A DNA stretch of 11,402 nucleotides, from positions 1 through 11,402 of the forward strand of contig DATKCK010000101.1 of assembly GCA_035513215.1 (NCBI GenBank), written 5' to 3'. Below are positions 1 through 6,358 of the stretch, in pieces. Each line of letters begins with the position of its first letter. The stretch's first letter is position 1. Below the pieces are notes generated by a model that saw only the letters and a program-made list of their open reading frames with translations, was not told the origin of the DNA and ran no database searches. The stretch comes from DATCZB01 sp035513215. GTDB lineage: Bacteria; Pseudomonadota; Gammaproteobacteria; Steroidobacterales; Rariloculaceae. Made by a program: the position numbers and the translations under genes.

Positions 1-674
1 CCGATCGAGTAGCCGAGCCATTCGTTCGTCATCCACTCGTCCGAGGGATGCGAGCGGCCGTCGGTGAAGATCCGCCGAAACTCGTTGACCATCTCGCTGC
101 CGAGCAGTGACTTTTCCGGCGTCAGGAATTGCTCGCGATAGCCGTACTCGGTGAACCAGCGCGGAAAGTTCGGCGGCAGGCAGAACGAGATCGGATCGAT
201 CGCATGACCCTCGCGCCACATGCGCGTATCGAACTCGAACTGCTCGCGCGCCTCGGGCTCGAGCCTGGCTGCCATGCCTTCGTAGAAGGAATTCAAGCCG
301 ACGATCGCAAGCTCGCCGGTGTTGTTCTCGGTGCCCCAGTGCCCGCTCCAGTCCGGCAGGCTCGTCAGCGTGTGCTCGGTCGGCCCGCCGCGGCGGCGCG
401 TATCCTCGAGCAGCGCGTTGTAATGCGCCTCGGCCGATTCGTAGCCGCAGGGTCCCCCGGGCAGCTCGAACGAGCCCCAGACCGTCGTGAACTCGCGCCG
501 CGCCGAGACGCTCTGCGACGTGCCGAGATCCGGGTATTGTTCCTCAAGCGGCACGCATTCGCGTTCGGCCTGTTGAGCGAAGGCCTCGCCGGACTCCGTG
601 CCGGGCCCGCTGGTCAGCAACACTAGCGCAAGGCCGGACCCGGCCAGGGCAGCGATTCCGTTTCTGCGGTACAT
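1..674 (-). CDS. Secreted protein of an unnamed family, 5' part only (runs off the left edge)
   Basis: The reading frame is open from an ATG at 674 down to the window edge, giving 224 complete codons. The N-terminus (MYRRNGIAALAGSGLALVLL, then a stretch ending AFAQQ at 31-35) looks like a Sec signal peptide, so the product is probably periplasmic. A G-rich stretch (the complement of 685-690) lies a short way before the ATG and could serve as ribosome binding site. The body has a DWSGHW motif (108-113) and ends with FRRIFTDGRSHP (199-210) followed by WLGYSI. These match, in order, the DLSGVW, FRQVFLDERGHP and WLGHSI motifs of the protein at 4105-5139, so the two share a domain. That domain has no enzymatic function I can name. 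The missing 3' part should contain the equivalent of GRWEGDTLVVDT. It lies 55 bases after the SDR remnant on the same strand. Confidence 0.85.
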   Translation of the reverse strand, partial: MYRRNGIAALAGSGLALVLLTSGPGTESGEAFAQQAERECVPLEEQYPDLGTSQSVSARREFTTVWGSFELPGGPCGYESAEAHYNALLEDTRRRGGPTEHTLTSLPDWSGHWGTENNTGELAIVGLNSFYEGMAARLEPEAREQFEFDTRMWREGHAIDPISFCLPPNFPRWFTEYGYREQFLTPEKSLLGSEMVNEFRRIFTDGRSHPSDEWMTNEWLGYSI

Positions 675-729
675 GACTCTATATCCCCCCGCTGTCTCGA
701 TCCGCCGGAGAAGAATACACCCGGCGCGG

Positions 730-905
730 CTAAATGCCCTCGGTCAGCGCGACGCTCAAGTCCCAGAGCCGCTGCCTGGCATCGAGCCCGTGATCAGCAC
801 GGTCTTACCGTTGATGACGATCGTGTCCTGCCCGAACGCTGCCTGAAAGAACCCTGCCAGTATCGCAAACAGTCCGCCAATCAGAGCCTTACGTCGCGAG
901 TGCAT
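730..905 (-). pseudogene. Short-chain dehydrogenase (SDR) remnant with internal deletion
   Basis: An ATG at 905, preceded by AGAGG at good spacing, opens a frame reading MHSRRKALIGGLFAILAGFF, then QAAFGQ. This is an export signal with an arginine pair. It continues DTIVINGKTVLITGS, which matches the beta-1 strand and start of the nucleotide-binding loop of SDR proteins. The frame then fails and stops at 756. In the +1 frame across the same point the sequence reads LDARQRLWDLSVALTEGI and stops at 730, which resembles the C-terminal helix of retinol-dehydrogenase/protochlorophyllide-reductase-type SDRs (xRxLWxLSxxLT). The simplest reading is that about 250 codons were lost by a deletion whose join lies near 782-790, leaving only the two ends out of frame. 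The alternative is a real 49-residue exported peptide. The C-terminal match in the other frame argues against that. Confidence 0.7.
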
Positions 906-947
906 TGGAACCTCTTCAAGTTTCTTTGGCTTGGCGCCTCCCATCCT

Positions 948-960
948 GCCCGAATCGGGC
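948..960. repeat. Short perfect palindrome between divergent genes
   Basis: GCCCG-AAT-CGGGC has perfect 5-base arms around a 3-base centre. It lies in the 141-base interval between the SDR remnant and the hydrolase gene, and could be an operator. A TATGAT hexamer at 984-989 resembles a -10 box for the hydrolase gene, but I see no matching -35 hexamer. Confidence 0.3.
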
Positions 961-1046
961 CACTATCTGAAGGCCGGATACATTATGATTTCCCAAGGCC
1001 AATCCAACGAATAACTTGCAAACAGGCTTCACGGGGGAACCAGCAC

Positions 1047-2048
1047 ATGAAGCGACTCAGCAGACGGGGTTTTGTGAAAGCGTCCGGTGCGCTCGCGGCC
1101 GTGCCGGCGTTGGCGACAGTCACGGCGCGGGCGCAGCCGCCGGCGCCGGACATCGGGGACTTGAGAGCGGAGCGTGACATTGTCTTCGGCAAGGGCGGTG
1201 ACATGGACCTGCTGCTCGATGTCTACCATCCGCCCGAGGGCGTCACGCCGAAGCGCATGGCGATCATTCATCTTTTCGGCGGCGGGTTCTTCGTCGGCAG
1301 CAAGAACGCCGGCTACATCATCAACGACTCCCGCGCGCTCGGCCAGCGCGGCTACACGAACATCTCGGCCAACTACAGGCTGCAAAGCGAGGGCCTGTGG
1401 CCGGCGCAGATTCACGATACGAAAGCCGCGATCCGCTGGGTGCGCGCGAACGCCGGCGATCTCGGTATCGATGCCGACAAGATCGCCGTGGCCGGCTACT
1501 CAGCCGGCGGCATGCTGTCGCTGCTCGCGGGTGCCACTAACGGCTTAGCTGAATTCGAGGGCGACGGCGGCAACGGCGGCGTGAGCTCCGACGTGCAGGC
1601 GGCCATCGGCGTCTATCCGCTCGCCAGCGCGCAGACGGCGCGCGGGCTTTTCCCGCAGGACCTTGCCGAGCAAGCGCTCGCCGACGCGATGCGTGCCGCG
1701 TCGCCGACGACCTATATCGGCGAGAACCATGCGCCGACGATCTTCATCCACGGCACGGCCGATACGACGGTGCCGTTGTCGTCGAGCATCGATTACTTCA
1801 ACCGGCTCAACGAGCTAGGCGTGCCGTCGGCGCTGACGGCGATCCAGGGCGCGGCGCATGCCTTCGACAACGCGGCGCTCGATGCGGTCGAGGTCATGGC
1901 GCAGTCGATCGATCTCTTCGTCGACCGGCTGATCGTCGATCCCGAGCCCTATCCGTCCTTCGGCGGTGGTGGCGGCGGCGGCCGCGGACGCGGCGGGCCC
2001 GGCGGACCGGGCGGCCGCGGGCCGGGAGGCGGTCCGGGCCAGAACTAA
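1047..2048 (+). CDS. Tat-exported alpha/beta hydrolase (esterase/lipase-like) with glycine-rich tail
   Basis: This is a 333-residue serine hydrolase of the HGGG/GDSAG-like alpha/beta class, predicted periplasmic. I chose the ATG at 1047 because GGGGGA sits about 9 bases upstream and the protein then starts with a textbook twin-arginine leader, SRRGFVK (5-11), a hydrophobic stretch and an ARA cleavage site near 29. The oxyanion-hole strand is HLFGGGFF (75-82). The nucleophile elbow is GYSAGG with Ser152, the acid is probably Asp239 in HGTAD, and the base is His271 in AAHAF, so the triad is complete. Residues 305-333 form an unusual Gly/Pro/Arg-rich tail (SFGGGGGGGRGRGG and on), which is not part of the fold and is probably disordered. 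The substrate is unknown; small esters or carboxylate esters are likely for this class. It leads a co-directional set with the next two genes (43-base gap). Confidence 0.9.
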   Translation: MKRLSRRGFVKASGALAAVPALATVTARAQPPAPDIGDLRAERDIVFGKGGDMDLLLDVYHPPEGVTPKRMAIIHLFGGGFFVGSKNAGYIINDSRALGQRGYTNISANYRLQSEGLWPAQIHDTKAAIRWVRANAGDLGIDADKIAVAGYSAGGMLSLLAGATNGLAEFEGDGGNGGVSSDVQAAIGVYPLASAQTARGLFPQDLAEQALADAMRAASPTTYIGENHAPTIFIHGTADTTVPLSSSIDYFNRLNELGVPSALTAIQGAAHAFDNAALDAVEVMAQSIDLFVDRLIVDPEPYPSFGGGGGGGRGRGGPGGPGGRGPGGGPGQN

Positions 2049-2091
2049 GGCCGGGGTCGAGCCAGGAAGCGCAACGCCGGAGGGCGCGGAT

Positions 2092-3060
2092 ATGTCGAGA
2101 CACATCGTGACCGCGCTCGCCGGCCTTTTCCTTTGCGGCGCATCGCTTGCGCAAAGCTACGAGCCCGTCGAGGGCTGGCTGAAGCTGCCTGCCGACCGCG
2201 AGACGATCGGACCGATGCATGGCGACATCGCCGTCAGCCGGGCCGGCGAGGTCTATGTCAGCGTCGAGACCGAAGGCATGGGCGTTCAGGTCTTCTCGGC
2301 CGACGGGCGCTACCTTCGCAGCCTGACCGAGGCGCCGGCCGATCTGCACGGCTTCGTCATTCGCGACGCCGGCGACGGCGAGCACATCTATGGCGTCAGC
2401 CTGCGCGGTCAACGCTTCGTCAAGATGGCGCTCGACGGCGAGATCGTGCTCGACGTTGCGCGCGACGCGATTCCGAGACAGTACTGGACCGAGAACCGGT
2501 TCTCGAGCGAGCTCGGCGTATTGCTTTCGGGCATGGACGTTGCGCCGAACGGCGATCTCTATGTGACCGACGGCTACTCGAGCGACTACGTGCATCGCTT
2601 CGATCCACAGGGCAACTACCTCGAGACCTTCGGCGGTAAAGCCGAGCCGTACGATTTCAACATCCTGCACAAGATCGCGATCGACACGCGCTTCGATCCG
2701 TTGCGAATCATTGCCACCGATCGGCTCAACGATCGCGTCGTGCATCTTGGCCTCGACGGCGAGTTTCTCGGTGTCGTCAGCGACGATCTCTCGCTGCCCG
2801 CCGCGCTCACGATCGACGGCGACAACGTCATCGTCGGCGAGCTCGAGGGGCGCGTGACGATCCTCGACAAGGCAGGCAATGTCGTCGCGCGCGTCGGCAC
2901 GAACACGGACGAGGGCATCGGCGGCAATCAGATGCCGCCCGAAGAGTGGCGGACCGGCTTCGTCGTCGCGCCGCACGGCATTGCGACGAATGCGCAGGGC
3001 GATCTCTTCGTGGCCGAGTTCAGCACGTACGGCCGCGTGCACAAGTTCGATCGGCGATAG
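2092..3060 (+). CDS. Secreted six-bladed beta-propeller (NHL type), resembling peptidyl-alpha-hydroxyglycine amidating lyase
   Basis: The product has 322 residues, and the start is fixed by GGAGGG (2079-2084) 7 bases before the ATG. The signal peptide is MSRHIVTALAGLFLCGASLA. Six blade motifs of the form H/P-x-G-I-A-x-x-x-x-G-D-L-Y-V recur at roughly 43, 86, 147, 193, 237 and 295, as in NHL-repeat propellers. His86, His193 and His295 fall in blades 2, 4 and 6, at spacings of 107 and 102. LYVTDGY (156-162) places a tyrosine where amidating lyases have their DGY motif. In the lyase the equivalent histidines bind zinc in the central channel. This makes a metal-dependent lyase or hydrolase plausible, but the true substrate cannot be read from sequence. 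A non-catalytic binding propeller is the alternative. It is the second gene of the apparent hydrolase-propeller-VOC operon. Confidence 0.85.
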   Translation: MSRHIVTALAGLFLCGASLAQSYEPVEGWLKLPADRETIGPMHGDIAVSRAGEVYVSVETEGMGVQVFSADGRYLRSLTEAPADLHGFVIRDAGDGEHIYGVSLRGQRFVKMALDGEIVLDVARDAIPRQYWTENRFSSELGVLLSGMDVAPNGDLYVTDGYSSDYVHRFDPQGNYLETFGGKAEPYDFNILHKIAIDTRFDPLRIIATDRLNDRVVHLGLDGEFLGVVSDDLSLPAALTIDGDNVIVGELEGRVTILDKAGNVVARVGTNTDEGIGGNQMPPEEWRTGFVVAPHGIATNAQGDLFVAEFSTYGRVHKFDRR

Positions 3061-3140
3061 CGAGCGCTTACGCTGCTCGTCGTGGCCGGCCGGCTGGGCG
3101 CGGCCTGAAGCGCAGTCGTAACGGAAACCCGGGAGCAGTC

Positions 3141-3614
3141 ATGGAATTGGAAGTCACGAAACTCGTCGACGACTTTGCAGACGGTAAGCTTTCACGCCGC
3201 GGGCTGATCAGCGGCCTCACGGCGATCGCCGCGGCCGGTGCCGCAACGAAAGCCGCGGCGCAGGAGACGCCGTTCGAGTCGATGGCCATCGATCACATCA
3301 GCGTGCAGGTCGAGAGCCTCGCGCCGTCGATCGAGTTCTACCAGAACATCTTCGGACTCTCGATCCTCAATCAGGACGAGGCCAACAAGATCGTGCGCAT
3401 GGGACCGACGGGCGGGCGCATCATCGTCTCGCTGCACGAGAAGCCGCCGACCGGCATCGTCGATCACTATGCGATCGCGATTCGCGGTTTCGATCAAGAA
3501 CAGGTGACGGCCGCGCTCGCCGCGCACGGCCTCGAAGCGCAGCAGAATCTCGATTACGGGTTCTACGTGCGCGACCCCGCCGGCATTCCGGTGCAGATCG
3601 TCGGTGCCGGATGA
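3141..3614 (+). CDS. Tat-exported VOC-superfamily (glyoxalase/dioxygenase fold) protein
   Basis: The product has 157 residues. The ATG at 3141 follows a GGGAG ribosome binding site and gives a 16-residue N-terminal extension, a twin-arginine motif LSRRGLISGL (17-26), an alanine-rich hydrophobic stretch and a cleavage site after AAA (38-40). The remaining residues form a single glyoxalase/bleomycin-resistance module: AIDHISVQV with His52, SIEFYQNIFGL (63-73), VDHYAIAI with His109, and a C-terminal YVRDPAGIPVQIVG. The last metal position, usually Glu in DPDGNxxE, is Gln152 here, so a canonical Fe/Zn site is not assured. VOC proteins include dioxygenases, isomerases and lyases, and the specific reaction cannot be assigned. 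Export of a VOC protein by the folded-protein Tat route fits cofactor loading in the cytoplasm. It is 80 bases after the propeller gene and probably in the same transcript. Confidence 0.85.
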   Translation: MELEVTKLVDDFADGKLSRRGLISGLTAIAAAGAATKAAAQETPFESMAIDHISVQVESLAPSIEFYQNIFGLSILNQDEANKIVRMGPTGGRIIVSLHEKPPTGIVDHYAIAIRGFDQEQVTAALAAHGLEAQQNLDYGFYVRDPAGIPVQIVGAG

Positions 3615-3685
3615 TGAAACAGGTGACGTCGTTGACCCTGTATCAGAACGGCGCCGAGCTGCCGGCGCCGCGGATCGTGGACTAG
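3614..3685 (+). other. Possible 23-codon ORF overlapping the VOC stop (ATGA)
   Basis: An ATG starts on the last base of the VOC stop codon and encodes MKQVTSLTLYQNGAELPAPR followed by IVD and a stop at 3683-3685. The ATGA overlap is typical of translational coupling. However, the peptide has no recognised family, and half of its length is also a GC-rich hairpin. It may be the stump of a lost third gene or plain chance. Confidence 0.25.
3649..3670. terminator. GC-rich hairpin between convergent genes
   Basis: CGGCGCCG (3649-3656) pairs perfectly with CGGCGCCG (3663-3670) around an AGCTGC loop. It lies between the end of the VOC gene and the end of the DUF6152 gene, where a bidirectional terminator would be expected. 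No T-run follows on either strand, so intrinsic termination is unproven. Confidence 0.4.
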
Positions 3686-3693
3686 CTGCCGCG

Positions 3694-4086
3694 CTATTGC
3701 GACTCGTTCTGGCCGCCGAAGAGGCGCTCGCCGGATTGCAGCGTGACGCTGCGAACGGCCGCGCGGCTCGTTCCGTCGCGAGCCAGCGCGCCGGCAACGA
3801 CGACGACGTTGCCGATCGCGAGCGAGTCGTGGCTCCAGCCGCGGCGCACGAGCGTATTGGGGCTGCCCATTTCAAAGCCCCAGTTGACGACATCGCCGTC
3901 CTCGTTGACGACGTCGATGTAGAACCAGATATGCGGGTTCGTCCACTCGACCTTCGTGACGGTGCCGATCAGATCGATCGACGTCGCCGGGTCGAACACG
4001 GAGGAGAAGGCATGATGAGCCGACGCGCTGGTGCCGATCCCGCTCAGCGCCAGGCCGGCCAGAAGGGCAACCGTTCGGGTATGCAT
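3694..4086 (-). CDS. DUF6152 family secreted protein
   Basis: The product is a 130-residue exported protein whose whole body matches the DUF6152 pattern: SAHHAFSSVFD (22-32), GTVTKVEWTNPHIWFYIDV (41-59), WGFEMGSPNTLVRRGW (69-84) and a final VTLQSGERLFGG. The family has no established biochemical function that I know of. The signal peptide MHTRTVALLAGLALSGIGTS is followed by an ideal ASA cleavage site at 21-23, so the mature chain would begin His24-His25. Together with His52 in the NPH motif this suggests, but does not prove, a metal site. The start is supported by GGGAGG in the short gap to the upstream gene. It is the last gene of a minus-strand set, 18 bases after the gene ending at 4105, and is very probably co-transcribed with it. 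Confidence 0.9.
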   Translation of the reverse strand: MHTRTVALLAGLALSGIGTSASAHHAFSSVFDPATSIDLIGTVTKVEWTNPHIWFYIDVVNEDGDVVNWGFEMGSPNTLVRRGWSHDSLAIGNVVVVAGALARDGTSRAAVRSVTLQSGERLFGGQNESQ

Positions 4087-4104
4087 ATCAGGTTCCTCCC
4101 GACG

Positions 4105-5139
4105 TTACTGGGGGGCGAGGCCGACGTCTTCGGCGCGTATACCCATCCATTGATTGTTCTCACAGACGTATTCCATGACGTCGAGCTGGGGAGCCAGCTT
4201 CCATACCATGCGTTGCGACCAGGGTCGTGAAAAGACGCCAGGATCCTCGTAGGTCACGATGGCCTCGAGCTCGCCGAAGCTCGTGCGCGCATACCGCTCT
4301 ACGACCCGGAGCTCAGTCGTCCGCGGATAATTGGCGGTCAAACCGCGATCGTTGAAGCCGACGGTATCGACGACGAGCGTGTCACCTTCCCAGCGGCCGA
4401 TCGAATGACCGAGCCATGTCGGGTTCAGGTTTTCCGGATGTCCGCGCTCGTCGAGAAAAACCTGCCGGAAGCCACCGACATCCTCGAACAGGATGACGAG
4501 CAGACCCGGCCGTTGCACGAAGCCGCTGATGAAGGCCGCGCCTCCCGGGACCGGCAGATCGCCGGGCAGACAATGGGCACTTGGAACATCGATGAAGTTG
4601 GCCGCCGCGCGCTCGTTGAAGATTTCCTGAGCCCACTCGAGTGCCGGCGGCGTTTCCGGATACGGATCGCTGCTGAAGAGCCAGACGCCGCTGAGATCGG
4701 GCTTGCCGTCCGCCATCCGCCGGACCGGCAGGTCCGGGATGACCTGCTGCCGCGCCAGATCGGCGTTGACAGTCGCCGGATCGTCGCCTTCGACGTTGAC
4801 GTTGAACGCGGCGAGTTGGATATCGAGCGCCGATGTGCCGCTCGCCGGGACCTCGACCGAGTCGTTGACGTACGGATAAAACAGGCAGCATTCCATGTTC
4901 ACGGTCACGAGATACGTGCCCGCGGGCAGATCGGCGAACTCGTAGCGTCCCTCGGCGGTCGTCATCATGCGCACATCGATGCCGGCCGCCGCGTTGCGCG
5001 CCCGGACGGGCGCGTCGGCGATCGTCGAGCCGTCGAAGTGCAACACGTTGCCCGTCAGCGTCGCAGCGTCGGCAACCGCGCCACTGAGGACGAAAGTGAG
5101 GATCGGACCGGCGAGCGCAGAGGTTCTTCTTCTCGGCAT
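4105..5139 (-). CDS. Secreted protein: carboxypeptidase-regulatory-like domain plus unnamed conserved domain
   Basis: The product has 344 residues. The ATG at 5139 is preceded by GGGGGA and followed by a Sec signal (MPRRRTSALAGPILTFVLSG, cleavage near ADA-A). Residues 27-110 form a carboxypeptidase-regulatory-like/SdrD-B-type beta sandwich (TLTGNVLHFDG, TTAEGRYEFADLPAGTYLVT), usually a binding or anchoring module. Two adjacent cysteines, Cys84-Cys85, lie at its end. From about 137 comes a second domain with the signatures ADGKPDLSGVW (143-153), FRQVFLDERGHP (224-235), PTWLGHSIGRWEGDTLVVDT (240-259) and ETTL-like strands to the end. This domain occurs in many uncharacterised secreted bacterial proteins, and also in the truncated gene at 1-674. 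I do not know its function. The tight coupling to the DUF6152 gene suggests that the two proteins act together. A carbohydrate- or substrate-binding role is possible. Confidence 0.88.
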   Translation of the reverse strand: MPRRRTSALAGPILTFVLSGAVADAATLTGNVLHFDGSTIADAPVRARNAAAGIDVRMMTTAEGRYEFADLPAGTYLVTVNMECCLFYPYVNDSVEVPASGTSALDIQLAAFNVNVEGDDPATVNADLARQQVIPDLPVRRMADGKPDLSGVWLFSSDPYPETPPALEWAQEIFNERAAANFIDVPSAHCLPGDLPVPGGAAFISGFVQRPGLLVILFEDVGGFRQVFLDERGHPENLNPTWLGHSIGRWEGDTLVVDTVGFNDRGLTANYPRTTELRVVERYARTSFGELEAIVTYEDPGVFSRPWSQRMVWKLAPQLDVMEYVCENNQWMGIRAEDVGLAPQ

Positions 5140-5182
5140 GGCGTCCCCCTCGCAGATGCACTGGGCAAGGTACCACTTTCCT

Positions 5183-5202
5183 TCGAGATCACAAGATCTC
5201 GA
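5183..5202. promoter_or_regulatory. Inverted repeat upstream of the 344-residue gene
   Basis: TCGAGATC-ACAA-GATCTCGA has perfect 8-base arms. It lies 44 to 63 bases before the start codon of the minus-strand gene at 5139. On the minus strand a TTGTGA hexamer overlaps the repeat, and a TACCTT hexamer follows 16 bases later, so the repeat could be an operator over a weak promoter. A simple hairpin is the other reading. Confidence 0.3.
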
Positions 5203-5256
5203 TTCCAGGGCTGACGCGTAATCGCCGGGAGACGTACCCTGGCAACGAGGCTTGAG

Positions 5257-6264
5257 CTACGGCAGGGGAACGACGGCAATCCGGTCGCCGCGGAACGAGC
5301 CGACCCAGAGATCGTCGCCGACCTCGAGCGCGACCGTGCCGCCGCCGAAGGCCGGCATGTCGGGCTGCTCAAAGATCTGCTCGACGTCGAGTGACTCGGG
5401 GTCGATCTTAACGACCTGCCAGTCCTGCCCGACCTGACCCACCCCGAGCAGGCGTCCGTCGCGGGCCCAGTGAATGTTGTCGATTCTGGACCCGAGCGGG
5501 ACCTCCTCGCGCACGGGCGGTTCCATGCTTCGCGATAGTCGAATGAACGACTGGCTGCCCCAGGCCGCTATGTAGAGAGTGCGCCCGTCGTCGGACAGCT
5601 CGACGCCGTTGGCGCCCGAGGCTTCGCTGCCTGGCACCTTTTCCCAGCCGCTCGCCGTATGCCACTCCCATAGCTCGCCGTTCGGCTCGCCCGACATCAT
5701 CTGCTGCATCGGCGTGTCGCGCGGATTGAAGTTGGTGGTCAGAAAGCCGCCGTCGGGCAGACCGCGCACGGAGTTGAGCCCGATCGGATCGGGCGCGATC
5801 GCGCAGCCGGTCCAGGTGACGGCCGGCATCGCCTCGCTCGTGTCGACCTCGAACACCTCGATCGACTCGCGTGCGCCGTGGCCGACGACGAAGAGCTCGT
5901 GCACCGGGCCTTCGCCCGGCGCGACGTAAAGGCCATGCGTCGTGAATGCGCCCGCGCTCGGCGGTCCGGGGCAATCGGGATAGGTCGACGCGTCGAGCCG
6001 CTCCACGGCCGTGTCCGAAGGGTATGCCGTATGGCTCATACGGTCGCTCGTGCGAATCAGCGTGATGCCGCCGGAGCCGGAAAAGGCCGATGCGACGGCC
6101 CAGTCGGATCCGAGCGCGACCAGGTCCTCGGGTCCCTGCTGACCGCAGATGTAGCCGTCGGCCGGCTCGCAGGGCGGAGGCGCCGGCCGCGGGGGCGGTT
6201 GCGCCGCGAGCGGCGCAAGTACGAGCGGGGCGGTCAGTGAGACGAGCACGGCTGACGTTTTCAT
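5257..6264 (-). CDS. Secreted paraoxonase/SMP-30-like six-bladed propeller (putative lactonase or arylesterase)
   Basis: The product has 335 residues. The ATG at 6264 follows a strong GAGGAGG site, and a signal peptide ends at LAA (19-21), followed by a proline-rich linker. The propeller motifs align with the paraoxonase pattern. GPEDLV gives Glu46-Asp47. THGLYV has His110 and LFVVGHG has His129, matching the PON1 His115/His134 pair. LNSVRGL gives Asn164, GANGVELS gives Asn219, and RIDNIHW gives Asp262-Asn263. In PON1 the corresponding Glu, Asn and Asp residues hold the catalytic calcium. This makes a calcium-dependent lactonase/arylesterase the best guess, with gluconolactonase or strictosidine-synthase-like propellers as alternatives. 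Cys32, Cys40, Cys98 and Cys154 may form disulfides in the periplasm. It is the first gene of the minus-strand set, 117 bases before the 344-residue gene, and its promoter region faces the palindrome cluster. Confidence 0.85.
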   Translation of the reverse strand: MKTSAVLVSLTAPLVLAPLAAQPPPRPAPPPCEPADGYICGQQGPEDLVALGSDWAVASAFSGSGGITLIRTSDRMSHTAYPSDTAVERLDASTYPDCPGPPSAGAFTTHGLYVAPGEGPVHELFVVGHGARESIEVFEVDTSEAMPAVTWTGCAIAPDPIGLNSVRGLPDGGFLTTNFNPRDTPMQQMMSGEPNGELWEWHTASGWEKVPGSEASGANGVELSDDGRTLYIAAWGSQSFIRLSRSMEPPVREEVPLGSRIDNIHWARDGRLLGVGQVGQDWQVVKIDPESLDVEQIFEQPDMPAFGGGTVALEVGDDLWVGSFRGDRIAVVPLP

Positions 6265-6301
6265 GGGCGGACCTCCTCGTGAGCGCGCAACGTTAACACG
6301 A

Positions 6302-6324
6302 GCTTGGGGTCCGGGCTTGGGGTC
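6302..6324. repeat. Tandem 10-base direct repeat at the edge of the palindrome cluster
   Basis: GCTTGGGGTC occurs at 6302-6311 and again at 6315-6324, with a 13-base period. The second copy runs into the first full palindrome, and the first copy carries an isolated GGGGTC half-site. Confidence 0.6.
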
Positions 6325-6358
6325 AGACCCCTTTCAGGTTTGAAAGGGGTCTGACCCC
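6319..6358. repeat. REP-like long inverted repeat with two GGGGTC(A/T)GACCCC cores
   Basis: The arms 6319-6336 (GGGGTCAGACCCCTTTCA) and 6341-6358 are perfect reverse complements over 18 bases, separated by a GGTT loop. Each arm contains its own 13-base palindrome, so either one long hairpin or two small ones can form. The layout resembles repetitive extragenic palindromes. Whether it acts as terminator, transcript stabiliser or transposase-spread element cannot be decided here. Confidence 0.8.

Noticed and set aside
900..1046. Upstream extension of the alpha/beta hydrolase to an ATG at 900
   Set aside because: The extra 49 residues would precede a complete Tat leader, cross the divergent promoter region and overlap the start of the SDR remnant. 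The ATG at 1047 has a good ribosome binding site.
1894..3042. 382-codon minus-strand frame opposite the amidating-lyase-like propeller
   Set aside because: It is the reverse complement of the propeller codons, has no ribosome binding site or motif, and its end runs into antisense of the glycine-rich tail.
4405..5214. 269-codon plus-strand frame opposite the 344-residue secreted protein
   Set aside because: There is no family signature, while the minus strand has a signal peptide, a ribosome binding site and conserved motifs.
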